Assembly (NCBI GenBank): GCA_016213925.1
Contig: JACQZH010000038.1
Coordinates: forward strand, 1-33,274
Origin: Candidatus Omnitrophota bacterium
Lineage (GTDB): Bacteria; Omnitrophota; Gorgyraeia; B26-G9
Length of the DNA: 33,274 bases
Direction: 5' to 3'
Below the pieces are notes generated by a model. That model searched no databases. It was not told where the DNA came from and saw only the letters and a program-made list of their open reading frames with translations. Positions 15,976 through 24,601 of this stretch are shown piece by piece. Made by a program: the position numbers and the translations under genes. Every line of letters begins with the position of its first letter. Positions within the stretch are counted from its first letter, which is position 1.

Positions 15976-17967
15976 ATGGCTAAAAACATTAATCCGGATA
16001 AAAACAATGGCAAGAAAAATAAAAAAGACAACAGTGTCGGCCGTTTTTTAACGCCATTTTTCATTGTTTTAACCACATTGTTTTTCATGGGGTTAATTGC
16101 TGAGCAGTATGAAAGAAGCCTGCAGGTGAAGGCTACTTATTCTGAATTTTTTACCATGGTAGAAGGTAATAGGCAAACACAGCAGATTGCTTCGGTTGAA
16201 CTGGGAGAAGAAAGCGTGGATGTTAATTTAACGAATGGGAAATCGTTTTCTGTGGTTATTCCGGGCAATGATACTGATCTGGTAAAGGCATTACGCGAAA
16301 ATGTGGATAATTTTACGATTAAACAATCAAACGTGTTTTGGCTTAATATTCTTAGCTTGATGTGGCCTTTATTTATTTTGGGAATGATTGTATGGTTTGC
16401 TTACCGCAGTTCTCAAGCCGGCGGCAATAGGCTATTTTCATTCGGGAAAAGCAGGATTCATCAGCCTAGTGAAAACCGCGTTAAAACCACGTTTAATGAT
16501 GTTGCCGGTGTTGACGAGGCGAAAGAAGAATTAGAAGAAGTCATTGAGTTTTTAAAAGATCCCAAGAAGTTTCAGCGTTTAGGAGGAAAGATTCCCAAGG
16601 GAGTTTTGCTGATGGGGCCGCCGGGAACAGGGAAAACCCTTTTAGCAAAAGCGATTGCCGGAGAAGCAGGAGTTCCTTTTTTAAGCATAAGCGGTTCGGA
16701 TTTTGTTGAAATGTTTGTTGGAGTCGGCGCAAGCCGGGTAAGAGATTTGTTTGAACAGGCCAAGAAAGCTTCAAAAATGTGCGGCAGAGGCAGCATAATA
16801 TTTATAGATGAGATTGATGCTGTTGGCAGGCAGCGTTTTGCCGGAGTTGGCGGAGGGCATGACGAGCGTGAACAAACACTTAATGCTTTGCTTGTGGAAA
16901 TGGATGGTTTTAATACGCAGGAGGGGATCATTCTTATGGCTGCGACAAATAGGCCGGATGTCCTTGACCCGGCATTATTGCGTCCTGGCAGATTTGACCG
17001 GCAGATTGTTATTGATAGCCCGGACCTTATTGGCAGAGAAGCTATTTTAAAAGTTCATGTGCGCAATGTAAAGTTAGATAAAGATGTTAATTTAAATGCG
17101 ATTGCCAGGCAGACCCCGGGATTTTCCGGAGCGGATATTGCTAATTTAGTAAATGAAGCGGCGCTTTTAGCGGCACGCCGTAATAAAGAATCAGTTACTA
17201 TGGTAGAATTACAGGGGTCCATTGAAAGGGTTGTTGCCGGGCCGGAAAGAAAGTCGAGAGTTATCAGTAAAGAAGAAAAAATTATTGTCGCTTATCATGA
17301 GGCGGGGCATGCTTTATTATCGATGCTTGTTCCCGGAGTTGATCCATTGCATAAAGTTTCGATAATTCCCCGCGGCACAGCGGCATTAGGTTATACGCTG
17401 CAGATGCCGTCGCAGGATAGGTATATAATGTCTAAAAAAGAACTTATTGGCAGGTTGATTGTGTTTTTAGGAGGCCGCGCCAGCGAACAGCTTATTTTTG
17501 ACGAAATAACTACCGGAGCGCATAATGATTTGGATGTGGCAACGCGCAGTGCGCGCAGAATGGTATGCGAATTTGGCATGAGCGAAAAACTGGGGCATTT
17601 AACGTTTGGCCACCGGCCGCAGCATATTTTTCTTGGGCGTGATATCTTGGATGAGAAAAATTATAGCGAACAGACTGCGGTTATAATCGATCATGAAGTG
17701 AGAAAAATTGTTGATGATTGTTATGATCAGGCGCAAAAACTGCTTACTGATAATATTGATAAATTGAGAAAGTTGGCGGAAACTTTGCTTGAGAAAGAAG
17801 TGATGGATTCTAAAGAAGTGCGCAAGCTGCTGGAATTGCCTGATGCCAAGGAAGATAAAAATTTTGAGGAAATACTTGCACAGCCAAAGCAGGAAGAAAA
17901 AAAAGACATGGGAAAAAATATTTCTGAACCTGGCCTTAAGGAAAATAAAGATGTTTCAGCAGTGTAG
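15976..17967 (+). CDS. ftsH: ATP-dependent zinc metalloprotease FtsH
   Basis: 663 residues, normal length. TM1 about 27-45 and TM2 about 116-138 flank a small periplasmic domain. The AAA module has Walker A GPPGTGKT (214-221), Walker B with Asp278/Glu279 ([11 protein letters not shown]), and the second region of homology ([20 protein letters not shown]). The M41 protease site is His441-Glu442-x2-His445, with Asp518 in [10 protein letters not shown] the probable third zinc ligand. It degrades misfolded and short-lived membrane and cytosolic proteins. GAGAGG lies upstream of the ATG. folP follows after 72 bases, the ftsH-folP neighbourhood known from proteobacteria. Confidence 0.97.
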   Translation: MAKNINPDKNNGKKNKKDNSVGRFLTPFFIVLTTLFFMGLIAEQYERSLQVKATYSEFFTMVEGNRQTQQIASVELGEESVDVNLTNGKSFSVVIPGNDTDLVKALRENVDNFTIKQSNVFWLNILSLMWPLFILGMIVWFAYRSSQAGGNRLFSFGKSRIHQPSENRVKTTFNDVAGVDEAKEELEEVIEFLKDPKKFQRLGGKIPKGVLLMGPPGTGKTLLAKAIAGEAGVPFLSISGSDFVEMFVGVGASRVRDLFEQAKKASKMCGRGSIIFIDEIDAVGRQRFAGVGGGHDEREQTLNALLVEMDGFNTQEGIILMAATNRPDVLDPALLRPGRFDRQIVIDSPDLIGREAILKVHVRNVKLDKDVNLNAIARQTPGFSGADIANLVNEAALLAARRNKESVTMVELQGSIERVVAGPERKSRVISKEEKIIVAYHEAGHALLSMLVPGVDPLHKVSIIPRGTAALGYTLQMPSQDRYIMSKKELIGRLIVFLGGRASEQLIFDEITTGAHNDLDVATRSARRMVCEFGMSEKLGHLTFGHRPQHIFLGRDILDEKNYSEQTAVIIDHEVRKIVDDCYDQAQKLLTDNIDKLRKLAETLLEKEVMDSKEVRKLLELPDAKEDKNFEEILAQPKQEEKKDMGKNISEPGLKENKDVSAV

Positions 17968-18039
17968 CAGAAGATGCATCCGAAATAGTATTAAATTTGT
18001 TTAGGATAAGTTTTAAGACTGCCATCTAGGAGAAAAGAA

Positions 18040-18972
18040 GTGCAGCGATCTTGTGCATGCGGAATGGCTCACAACAAGAAAATCATCGAGCAGGTTAAAA
18101 AATCGGCCTTAAGCTATTCTGGAGAACCGAAGATTTTCGCCTGCGGCAAATACAAACTTGATCTTTCTCGAAGGCCGCTGATTATGGGAATCTTAAATGT
18201 TACCCCTGATTCTTTTAGCGACGGAGGAATATATTTTGAAAAGGGAAAAGCTATTGATCATGCTTTTGAAATGGAAAAAGATGGCGCGGATATAATTGAT
18301 ATCGGAGCAGAATCAACCCGTCCTGGATCGATGCCGATAGGCGCGCTTGAGCAGCTTAAACGATTAGAAGGCATTGTTAAGATATTAGGGAAAAAACTTA
18401 AAATTCCGATTTCAATAGATACTTCAGAATTAATGGTTGCTAAACGCTGTTTGGATTTGGGTGCAAGTATCATAAACGATGTTTGTGCTTTACGTAAAGA
18501 TAAGCAATTAGGAGCAGTTATTGCCGGGTATAATGCTGGTGTTATATTGATGCATATGAAAAAAAATCCAAGGACAATGCAGCAGAAGCCGCAATACAAA
18601 GATGTTATAAACGAGCTTATTAGGTTCTTACAGGCGGCGAAAAAAAGAGCTGTCAAATATGGCATTAAAAGAGAGAATATTATTTTAGATCCGGGGATCG
18701 GCTTTGGGAAAACAACGGAGCATAATCTTAAGATAATTAATTTTCTTGAGAAGTTTAAAGTGCTTGGTTGTGCGTTATTGGTTGGGACTTCACGGAAATC
18801 TTTTATCGCAAATATATTGGGTTTGCCGGCCGGAGAACGGGAATTCGCTACGGCGGCAAGTATTGTATGCGCGATGATTAACGGGGCAAATATTTTGCGT
18901 GTGCATAATGTGCGGCAAATGCGCGAGGTTGTATTAATGACGCAAGCAATCAGGGAGCAAAAATATAGATGA
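18040..18972 (+). CDS. folP: Dihydropteroate synthase
   Basis: 310 residues. It joins p-aminobenzoate to dihydropterin pyrophosphate in folate synthesis. Signatures are GILNVTPDSFSDGG (50-63), DIGAESTRPG (87-96), ISIDTSE and the C-terminal VGTSRKSFI and LRVHNVRQM. I use the GTG at 18040 because AGGAG lies eight bases upstream; the resulting extra segment of about 45 residues starts with CACG and has no known role. A later ATG at 18064 is possible. The stop overlaps the next start by four bases (ATGA). Confidence 0.94.
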   Translation: MQRSCACGMAHNKKIIEQVKKSALSYSGEPKIFACGKYKLDLSRRPLIMGILNVTPDSFSDGGIYFEKGKAIDHAFEMEKDGADIIDIGAESTRPGSMPIGALEQLKRLEGIVKILGKKLKIPISIDTSELMVAKRCLDLGASIINDVCALRKDKQLGAVIAGYNAGVILMHMKKNPRTMQQKPQYKDVINELIRFLQAAKKRAVKYGIKRENIILDPGIGFGKTTEHNLKIINFLEKFKVLGCALLVGTSRKSFIANILGLPAGEREFATAASIVCAMINGANILRVHNVRQMREVVLMTQAIREQKYR

Positions 18973-19784
18973 TGCCGGAAGTAAATATTTTTGAAATATG
19001 GAAAATCGCGCTTGAAATTTCAATAATCTGGTTTTTATTGTACCGGTTTATGGTATTTATCCAGGGGACTAGAGTGGTTCCTCTTTTACGCGGAATTGTT
19101 ATTTTGGTCGTGCTTTTTTCCCTGACTAACCTGTTTAATTTAATTGTATTGAACTGGATTCTGACAAAATTATTCGCAATATCAGTGTTTGGATTTTTAA
19201 TTATTTTTCATCCGGAGATACGCCGCGGGTTAAGTAAAATTGGTCAGACATATTTCAATATGTTTTCTCCCATGGATGCAGAACAGGGAGTTGTGAATGA
19301 TGTCAGTCAATCTTTGATGAGCCTGGCGCAGAAACGTATCGGAGCTTTGGTAGCTTTTGAAAGAAGCGTAGGGTTAAAAACGTATGCTGAAAGCGGAGTA
19401 AGGCTGGATGCGGGAATAAGTGCGGAGCTCTTAAATACGATTTTTAGTCCGATTGGGCCGCTGCATGACGGCGGAGTGATTATTGGCTCCGGGCGCATTA
19501 CTGCAGCCGGATGTATTTTTCCGCTTTCTCAAAACATGGAGATAGACCGGGCATTAGGGACAAGGCATCGTGCGGCAATAGGATTAAGCGAAGAGACGGA
19601 TGCGGTTGTGGCTATGGTTTCAGAAGAAACAGGAAAGATTTCTATTGCGCAGGCGGGAAAGTTAATAACTGATTTTGAGGGAAAAGATTTTAATTTTGTT
19701 TTGAAAAATATTTTACAGCAGCCGCAGGAAAAGAGAAAAAATATTTTTTATAGCTGGAGACAAAAAAACAGTGGCAATAAATAA
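18969..19784 (+). CDS. cdaA: Diadenylate cyclase CdaA (membrane DAC-domain)
   Basis: 271 residues. Three N-terminal hydrophobic segments (about 8-95) precede a DisA_N/DAC domain with the catalytic DGG at 167-169 (LHDGGVII) and RHR at 199-201 (GTRHRAAIGLSEETDA). It makes cyclic di-AMP from two ATP at the membrane. It overlaps folP by four bases, and the cdaR-like gene starts 14 bases inside its 3' end, indicating tight coupling. The arrangement cdaA-cdaR-glmM matches the Gram-positive c-di-AMP locus. Confidence 0.95.
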   Translation: MMPEVNIFEIWKIALEISIIWFLLYRFMVFIQGTRVVPLLRGIVILVVLFSLTNLFNLIVLNWILTKLFAISVFGFLIIFHPEIRRGLSKIGQTYFNMFSPMDAEQGVVNDVSQSLMSLAQKRIGALVAFERSVGLKTYAESGVRLDAGISAELLNTIFSPIGPLHDGGVIIGSGRITAAGCIFPLSQNMEIDRALGTRHRAAIGLSEETDAVVAMVSEETGKISIAQAGKLITDFEGKDFNFVLKNILQQPQEKRKNIFYSWRQKNSGNK

Positions 19785-20184
19785 AGAAAAATACAGAAAT
19801 TTTATTCTTAAAATATTCAGCCTTATTTTAGCAATCATTATCTGGTTTTATATTCATAGCATAGTGCAAAACCTGGCCGGCGGCCCTGTGGCGTATAAAG
19901 ACGTAAAAGATGTTGAAGTTAAACTTATGGGCGAACAGCTGTTTTTAGGCAAAAATATTTTTCTTGTGGAGTTAGAGGAAAAAAGCATTGATCTGCGCAT
20001 AAAGGGCCCGGAGCGCGTGGTAGAAAAAATTTCTAATATCGATATAACTGCGTATGTGAATGTTAGCGGTTTGCGGGCCGGAAGAACCTATAGCCCGGTG
20101 GTAAATTTTATTTTACCGGAAAATATTGAATTGATCGGCGCTGCTCCTGTAGCTCGGGTTGAAATAAAGGAAAAGAGTTTGTAA
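19771..20184 (+). CDS. cdaR: YbbR/CdaR-like regulator of diadenylate cyclase
   Basis: 137 residues with one N-terminal TM (FSLILAIIIWFYIHSIVQ) and what looks like a single YbbR domain. Firmicute CdaR usually has several YbbR repeats, so this is a short version. It is predicted to sit outside the membrane and modulate CdaA. The GTG start lies within the end of cdaA with GGAG about 12 bases upstream. Its last base overlaps the glmM ATG (TAATG). Confidence 0.85.
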   Translation: MAINKEKYRNFILKIFSLILAIIIWFYIHSIVQNLAGGPVAYKDVKDVEVKLMGEQLFLGKNIFLVELEEKSIDLRIKGPERVVEKISNIDITAYVNVSGLRAGRTYSPVVNFILPENIELIGAAPVARVEIKEKSL

Positions 20185-21551
20185 TGGCAGAACATAAGTT
20201 ATTTGGAACAGACGGGATCAGAGCCCGGTTTGGGGAATGGCCGCTTACGGAAGAGATGATTTATTGCCTTGGCCGGGCTGCGAGCATCTGGCTGAAAAAG
20301 AAATCAGTAAAAACAAAGAAACTTAGCGTAATTATCGGCAAAGATACCCGCGCTTCCTGCAATGTTATTGAACAAAATCTCGCCAATGGATTTAAAGACG
20401 AAAAAATAGAAGTTTATTCTGCCGGGGTTATTCCTACTCCGGGGCTTGCGTATATGACAAATGTTCAGGATGTAAAGCTGGGAGCAATGATTTCTGCTTC
20501 GCATAACCCAGCCGAAGACAACGGGATAAAATTTTTTAGCCATAACGGATTTAAGCTTTCCGAGAAGGAAGAAATAGAAATAGAGAACATCGTATCTAAT
20601 CTATTGAAACGGCCAGGCGCGCTTAAATCAACGCAAAAAAGAAAACATATAAAATTAAAAAAAATTCCCCCGCGGTGTTATATCGAACATTTAAAAAAAA
20701 GCGTTAGCGGTTTAAACTTGTTCGGGCTGAAAATGGTTGCTGATTGCGCTAATGGCGCAGTGTCTGCTTATGCGCAGAAGTTATTTGAAGGCCTAGGGGC
20801 AAAGGTAGATGTTTTTAATAATAAGCCGGATGGCAAAAATATTAATTATAATTGCGGTTCTTTACACCCTGAACAGATGGCTGTAATTGCAAAAAGAAAG
20901 AAAGCAGTGTTCGGCTGTTCCTTTGACGGCGATGCTGACAGAGTGATGTTTTGCGATGAGCAGGGCAAAATTATCGACGGTGATTTTTTGATGGCGTTGG
21001 TCGCGAAATATTTGCAGGGTAAAGGAACGCTTTCGAATAATACCGTTGTCGGCACCTCAATGACAAACTTTGGCCTGGAGAAATATCTGGAAAAGCTGGA
21101 TATAAAACTTGTCCGTGCTGATGTAGGGGATAAATATGTATTAAAAGAAATGTTAAAGCATAAATCTAATTTCGGCGGAGAACAGTCAGGCCATATAATT
21201 TTTCTCGAATACGCGACAACCGGAGACGGGATGCTGACCGCGCTGCAGCTTTTGAAGATAATGAAGGAAACCGGCCAGAAACTTAGCCATTTGTCAAAGG
21301 GCTTAAAAAAATATCCGCAGCTTATTAAAAATGTAAGGGTAAGCCAAAAAAAAGATTTCAGGAAGATGCCGGTTGTTTGGGAAAGAATAAAATACGCAGA
21401 AAAAGTGCTTAAGGATAATGGGCGTTTGGTAATGCGTTATTCCGGCACAGAATGTTTAGCAAGAATAATGGTTGAAGGCATGAAAAAACAACAGATAAAA
21501 AATATTGCTGATTACATAGCAGAAGCGATACAAAAAGAAATTGGTGTTTGA
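20184..21551 (+). CDS. glmM: Phosphoglucosamine mutase
   Basis: 455 residues. It converts glucosamine-6-phosphate to glucosamine-1-phosphate for UDP-GlcNAc synthesis. The phosphoserine is Ser106 in [11 protein letters not shown], the metal loop is DGDADR (248-253), the sugar-binding region includes GGEQSGH, and the C-terminal phosphate loop is RYSGTE. N-terminus [11 protein letters not shown] is typical. In other bacteria GlmM and CdaA interact physically, consistent with their linkage here. Confidence 0.96.
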   Translation: MAEHKLFGTDGIRARFGEWPLTEEMIYCLGRAASIWLKKKSVKTKKLSVIIGKDTRASCNVIEQNLANGFKDEKIEVYSAGVIPTPGLAYMTNVQDVKLGAMISASHNPAEDNGIKFFSHNGFKLSEKEEIEIENIVSNLLKRPGALKSTQKRKHIKLKKIPPRCYIEHLKKSVSGLNLFGLKMVADCANGAVSAYAQKLFEGLGAKVDVFNNKPDGKNINYNCGSLHPEQMAVIAKRKKAVFGCSFDGDADRVMFCDEQGKIIDGDFLMALVAKYLQGKGTLSNNTVVGTSMTNFGLEKYLEKLDIKLVRADVGDKYVLKEMLKHKSNFGGEQSGHIIFLEYATTGDGMLTALQLLKIMKETGQKLSHLSKGLKKYPQLIKNVRVSQKKDFRKMPVVWERIKYAEKVLKDNGRLVMRYSGTECLARIMVEGMKKQQIKNIADYIAEAIQKEIGV

Positions 21552-21552
21552 G

Positions 21553-22287
21553 ATGATAAAATTAGGCGTAAATATTGATCATATAGCAACACTGCGGCAA
21601 GCGCGCAAAACAATCGAGCCTGACCCTGTTGCTGCGGCAGTAATTGCGGAATTAGCCGGCGCGGATGGGATTACTGTCCATCTGCGTGAAGACCGCAGGC
21701 ATATTAATGACCGCGATATTGCGTTATTGCGAAAAGTAGTACGTACCAGGCTAAACCTTGAAATGTCGATTGCAAAAGAGATTGTGGGGATTGCAATGCG
21801 GGTAAAGCCTGATCAGGCTACGCTTGTTCCGGAAAAACGGCAGGAAATAACAACCGAAGGCGGATTGAATGTTGCGGCTGGATTTAAGAAAATAAAAGAG
21901 GTGACCGGAAAGCTGCAAAAAAACGGAATAATAGTCAGCCTTTTTGTTGACCCGGAGGAAGAGCAAATTAGGGCGGCAAGCAAAGTAAAAGCTGAATTCA
22001 TTGAATTGCATACAGGAATGTTTGCCAAAGCAAAAAACGGAATTAATGCAGAAAAAGAACTGGATATTTTAGAGCAAAGCGCAAAGCTGGCAAAATCCCT
22101 TGGATTAAGAGTTAATGCCGGGCATGGCCTGGACTACTGGAATACTAAGCAACTTGTGCAAAAAATACCGGATTTGGAGGAGTTAAATATCGGACACGCG
22201 ATTATTGCCCGGGCAGTGTTGGTTGGCCTTGATAAAGCAGTCGGCGAAATGAAAGCGCTGATTGATAATTATGCAAATAAAGTTTAA
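21553..22287 (+). CDS. pdxJ: Pyridoxine 5'-phosphate synthase
   Basis: 244 residues from ATG 21553, two bases after the glmM stop. It forms pyridoxine phosphate from 1-deoxyxylulose phosphate and aminoacetone phosphate (DXP-dependent B6 route). N-terminus [16 protein letters not shown] is characteristic. Likely catalytic residues are His43 (VHLRED), Glu70 (LNLEMS) and His191 (VNAGHGLDY). A longer version from TTG 21541 adds four residues inside glmM and is less likely. Confidence 0.95.
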   Translation: MIKLGVNIDHIATLRQARKTIEPDPVAAAVIAELAGADGITVHLREDRRHINDRDIALLRKVVRTRLNLEMSIAKEIVGIAMRVKPDQATLVPEKRQEITTEGGLNVAAGFKKIKEVTGKLQKNGIIVSLFVDPEEEQIRAASKVKAEFIELHTGMFAKAKNGINAEKELDILEQSAKLAKSLGLRVNAGHGLDYWNTKQLVQKIPDLEELNIGHAIIARAVLVGLDKAVGEMKALIDNYANKV

Positions 22288-22299
22288 TAGTAAAAGAAT

Positions 22300-22677
22300 A
22301 TGATTGTCGGCTGCGGCACGGATATTATTGAAACAAAACGGATGAAAGAAGCGGTTAAAAAATGGGGAGCTTCTTTTTTAAAACGAATATTTACGCAAAA
22401 AGAAATAGAATATTCCATGAAGAGAAGGTTTTACTTTGAGCATTTAGCTGCCAGGTTTGCCGCTAAAGAAGCGGTATTAAAAGCGTTTGGAGACGGGTTC
22501 AGCAGTGCTAATTTAAAAGACATAGAGATTGTAAATGATAAAAACGGCCGGCCGGGAGTAATTTTGAAAGCAGATATGGATAAGCTTAAGAAGAAAAAAA
22601 AGATTTGCTCGATTTCCGTAAGCATGTCGCATACTAAAAATTACGCGCAGGCGATTGCGATCCTTGAAGGAAGCTAA
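22300..22677 (+). CDS. acpS: Holo-[acyl-carrier-protein] synthase
   Basis: 125 residues, the standard short length. It transfers 4'-phosphopantetheine from CoA to acyl carrier protein. Metal-binding residues are Asp8 (GCGTDIIE) and Glu57 (FAAKEAVLKAFG). MSHTKNYAQA near the C-terminus also fits the family. The stop overlaps the nnrD start (TAATG). The order pdxJ-acpS is common in proteobacteria. Confidence 0.95.
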   Translation: MIVGCGTDIIETKRMKEAVKKWGASFLKRIFTQKEIEYSMKRRFYFEHLAARFAAKEAVLKAFGDGFSSANLKDIEIVNDKNGRPGVILKADMDKLKKKKKICSISVSMSHTKNYAQAIAILEGS

Positions 22678-23537
22678 TGAAAAAAAAGGATGCGGATTTT
22701 TTAAGGCGGGAAAAGAATGCCCATAAAGGAGATTTTGGGCATGTTTTTGTTTTAGCCGGGTCACGCGGGTTTACCGGAGCCGCGGTTTTTTGTGCCAAGG
22801 CCGCATTGCTTAGCGGAGCAGGATTGGTAACTGTGGGTATTCCCGAAGGAGAGCAAACAATAGTTGCGATTAAATTAACTGAAGCGATGACTCTGGCGCT
22901 TCCGCAGACAAATGAGGGGACGCTAAGCACAAAGGCTTTTGGTAAGATAAATGATTTTTTAAAACGTTGCGATATGCTAGCAATAGGCCCGGGTCTTTCC
23001 CGGAATAAATCAACGCAAAATTTAGTCCGCAGAATAATTCGGGAAATTGATGTGCCGATGGTTATTGATGCGGATGCGCTAAACGCTTTGCAGGATAATT
23101 TATCTTTGCTTAAAAGAAAAAGCAAGTTTTTGAAGATTATTACGCCTCATCCCGGAGAAATGGCTCGGTTAGTTACTCAAACAACAGAGCAAGTGCAAAA
23201 AAACAGAAGAGCGCTTGCAAAACAGCTTTCTTGTATGTATAATATGGTCACTGTGTTAAAGGGGAATGCAACGGTTATCTGCGATAACAAGGGTAATTTG
23301 ACAATAAACAACACAGGAAATCCCGGGCTGGCTAAAGGCGGCAGCGGGGACGTGCTTACAGGGATTATTGCTGCTTTTTACGCTCAAAGCCAAGATGCGG
23401 GGCTAGCGGCAAGGTTAGGAGTTTATGTGCATGGCCTGGCTGCGGATTATGCAGTGCGGGAAAAAGGACAGGTGAGCCTTCTGGCGACAGATGTGCTGGC
23501 TTTATTGCCGAAAGCGATAAAGAGTATTGTTGATTAA
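22677..23537 (+). CDS. nnrD: ADP-dependent NAD(P)H-hydrate dehydratase (single domain)
   Basis: 286 residues. It repairs hydrated NADH/NADPH. Motifs: HVFVLAGSRGFTGAAVFCAKAAL at the start, VIDADALNAL, TPHPGEMARL, and GNPGLAKGGSGD (214-225) with the proposed catalytic Asp225. Only the C-terminal dehydratase domain of the usual YjeF fusion is present; the N-terminal epimerase (NnrE) is absent here and may be elsewhere. It overlaps acpS by one base and closes the operon before the tRNA genes. Confidence 0.93.
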   Translation: MKKKDADFLRREKNAHKGDFGHVFVLAGSRGFTGAAVFCAKAALLSGAGLVTVGIPEGEQTIVAIKLTEAMTLALPQTNEGTLSTKAFGKINDFLKRCDMLAIGPGLSRNKSTQNLVRRIIREIDVPMVIDADALNALQDNLSLLKRKSKFLKIITPHPGEMARLVTQTTEQVQKNRRALAKQLSCMYNMVTVLKGNATVICDNKGNLTINNTGNPGLAKGGSGDVLTGIIAAFYAQSQDAGLAARLGVYVHGLAADYAVREKGQVSLLATDVLALLPKAIKSIVD

Positions 23538-23563
23538 AGCGTTACAATAGCGGTTGCACGGAT

Positions 23564-23638
23564 GCTGGCGTGGCTCAACGGTAGAGCAGCTGATTTGTAA
23601 TCAGCCGGTTGGGGGTTCGATTCCCTTCGCCAGCTCCA
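23564..23638 (+). tRNA. tRNA-Thr (UGU)
   Basis: Acceptor GCTGGCG/CGCCAGC, D arm GCTC/GAGC, anticodon stem GCTGA/TCAGC with loop TTTGTAA giving anticodon TGT, and a T arm with loop TTCGATT and two G-U pairs. Discriminator T and an encoded CCA at 23636-23638. Its last 21 bases (23618-23638) are copied exactly at 23793-23813. Confidence 0.95.
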
Positions 23639-23813
23639 GTAAACTTTGAAATAGGAATCGAAGCGGAGTAAGCGGCGCGACCAAGTGGGAGCGCAAATTT
23701 GCAGGATTGTAAATTTAGCGAACGTAGGGGGGCCTGCGCAATGAGCAATCCCGCCGTAGGCGGGACTGGCACGATGTTGCGAATGTAGTAGGCGATTCCC
23801 TTCGCCAGCTCCA
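23639..23813 (+). mobile_element. tRNA-associated small element A ending in a copy of the tRNA-Thr 3' end
   Basis: A 154-base body (23639-23792) plus the 21-base duplicate of tRNA-Thr positions C56 to A76 (23793-23813). The body is clearly related to element B at 23952-24082. Hairpins: AAATTTGCA/TGTAAATTT flanked by CGC/GCG, CGTAGG/CCTGCG, and a region ending CACGATGTTGC. The last stem is interrupted here by a perfect TCCCGCC-GTA-GGCGGGA hairpin absent from B. There is no ORF; short antisense ORFs across it are artefacts of the tRNA. Whether it moves as DNA or RNA is unknown. Confidence 0.7.
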
Positions 23814-23867
23814 TAAATTCCTAGCGGCAATTTTGGAATTTGATATTTGTAATGTGTAATTTTTTTC

Positions 23868-23951
23868 GGGCAGGTGGCCGAGTGGAAATGGCAGCAGACT
23901 GTAAATCTGCCGGCAATGCCTACGGAGGTTCAAGTCCTTCCCTGCCCACCA
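23868..23951 (+). tRNA. tRNA-Tyr (GUA)
   Basis: 84 bases including CCA. Acceptor GGGCAGG/CCTGCCC, anticodon stem GCAGA/TCTGC with loop CTGTAAA giving anticodon GTA, and a long variable arm as expected for bacterial tRNA-Tyr. T loop TTCAAGT; discriminator A. Its last 21 bases (23931-23951) are copied exactly at 24083-24103. Confidence 0.95.
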
Positions 23952-24103
23952 TTTTTTGAAATAAGGATTTGAAGCGGAATGAACGGAGCGACCTTATGGG
24001 AGCTCAAATTTGCAGGATTGCAAATTTAGTGAGTGTAGGGGAGCCTACGCAGAGAGCAACACGATGTTGCGAATGTAGGAGGCAAGTCCTTCCCTGCCCA
24101 CCA
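23952..24103 (+). mobile_element. tRNA-associated small element B ending in a copy of the tRNA-Tyr 3' end
   Basis: A 131-base body (23952-24082) followed by an exact 21-base copy of tRNA-Tyr C56 to A76. The body matches element A through most of its length (from TTTGAAATA to CGATGTTGCGAATGTAG). Hairpins: AAATTTGCA/TGCAAATTT, TGTAGG/CCTACG and a perfect GCAACA-CGA-TGTTGC. Base changes relative to A within the second stem keep pairing. No coding potential is seen. Confidence 0.7.
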
Positions 24104-24110
24104 TAAATAC

Positions 24111-24205
24111 AGTAGTAAGTCGTAAGAATTAAGTCTTAAGAAAAAGCAAAAAATGCTTTTTGAAATTTATTCTTACGTCTTATGACTTAAAACTTATTAC
24201 TGCTT
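24111..24205. repeat. Long imperfect palindrome upstream of tRNA-Gly
   Basis: CAGTAGTAAG near the left end mirrors CTTATTACTG at the right end. The middle is a tight AAAAAGCA-AAAAA-TGCTTTTT hairpin, with TAAG/CTTA repeats in both arms. It separates element B from tRNA-Gly. It might fold into a long RNA hairpin, but the sequence is of low complexity. Confidence 0.5.
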
Positions 24206-24209
24206 TTTT

Positions 24210-24283
24210 GCGGGAGTAGTTCAGTGGTAGAACAATAGCCTTCCAAGCTATTTACGAGGGTTCGATTCCCTTCTCCCGCTCCA
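24210..24283 (+). tRNA. tRNA-Gly (UCC)
   Basis: Acceptor GCGGGAG/CTCCCGC, anticodon stem ATAGC/GCTAT with loop CTTCCAA giving anticodon TCC, T loop TTCGATT, discriminator T and an encoded CCA. Unlike the two upstream tRNAs it is not followed by a copied 3' end. A terminator follows at 24287-24325. Confidence 0.95.
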
Positions 24284-24286
24284 ATT

Positions 24287-24325
24287 AAATAAACCACGCG
24301 AGAAGATTCGGGTGGTTTTTATTTA
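24287..24325 (+). terminator. Terminator of the tRNA cluster
   Basis: AAATAAACCAC (24287-24297) pairs with GTGGTTTTTATTT (24312-24324) with a two-base bulge and a 14-base loop; the 3' arm is itself T-rich. It lies four bases after tRNA-Gly. Confidence 0.6.
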
Positions 24326-24390
24326 TGCGGTTGCATTGCTAAGTTGCGTTGTAAAATAGGCTTCCTTAGTCACCCGCTTTCGTCGGGCTT

Positions 24391-24410
24391 CCTGCCTGCC
24401 GGCAGGCAGG
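24391..24410. repeat. Perfect 20-bp palindrome of the CCTGYCTGCC family
   Basis: CCTGCCTGCCGGCAGGCAGG, a perfect palindrome. Relatives lie at 6229-6248, 15791-15811 and 28965-28985. It lies in the 500-base gap between tRNA-Gly and the restriction locus, which also holds the hairpin at 24491-24559 and the promoter and leader listed separately. Confidence 0.7.
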
Positions 24411-24490
24411 TGCACAAACATTTCCCTTTTAATTAATTATAAATCCATCACGGCGGCGAAAAATATATAGGGTTTTTGCATTTTTTGTAA

Positions 24491-24559
24491 GGGCAGTCCC
24501 ATAAAGGGCGTTGCGAATCCGCCAAGCTTCATGGCGGAGCCGACCGACTGTGACTGCCC
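24491..24559. repeat. Nested hairpin upstream of the restriction locus
   Basis: An outer GGGCAGTC (24491-24498) pairs perfectly with GACTGCCC (24552-24559). Inside it TCCGCC (24518-24523) pairs with GGCGGA (24533-24538) across a nine-base loop. Its role is unknown. It is much more GC-rich than the following locus, so it may mark the boundary of acquired DNA. Confidence 0.5.
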
Positions 24560-24571
24560 GGCGCGATAATA

Positions 24572-24601
24572 TTTACATATAATAAGTAAATTTGGTATAA
24601 T
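24572..24601 (+). promoter_or_regulatory. Promoter of the restriction-modification locus
   Basis: TTTACA at 24572-24577, an 18-base spacer, and TATAAT at 24596-24601. The start would be near 24608, leaving a leader of about 175 bases before the nuclease gene. Confidence 0.6.

Noticed and set aside
23534-23830. Antisense ORF of 98 codons across tRNA-Thr and element A (also 23575-23814 and 23715-23933)
   Set aside because: The protein contains the well-known spurious sequence read from the complement of a tRNA-Thr gene; these are artefacts of the tRNA and its copied end.
23618-24103. CRISPR-like or tandem-repeat array in the tRNA region
   Set aside because: Only two copies, the repeated 21-mers differ from each other, and each matches its own tRNA; no regular spacers.
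24491-24559. Integron attC site
   Set aside because: It has an outer and inner stem but lacks the R and L box core sites, and no cassette array or integrase is present.
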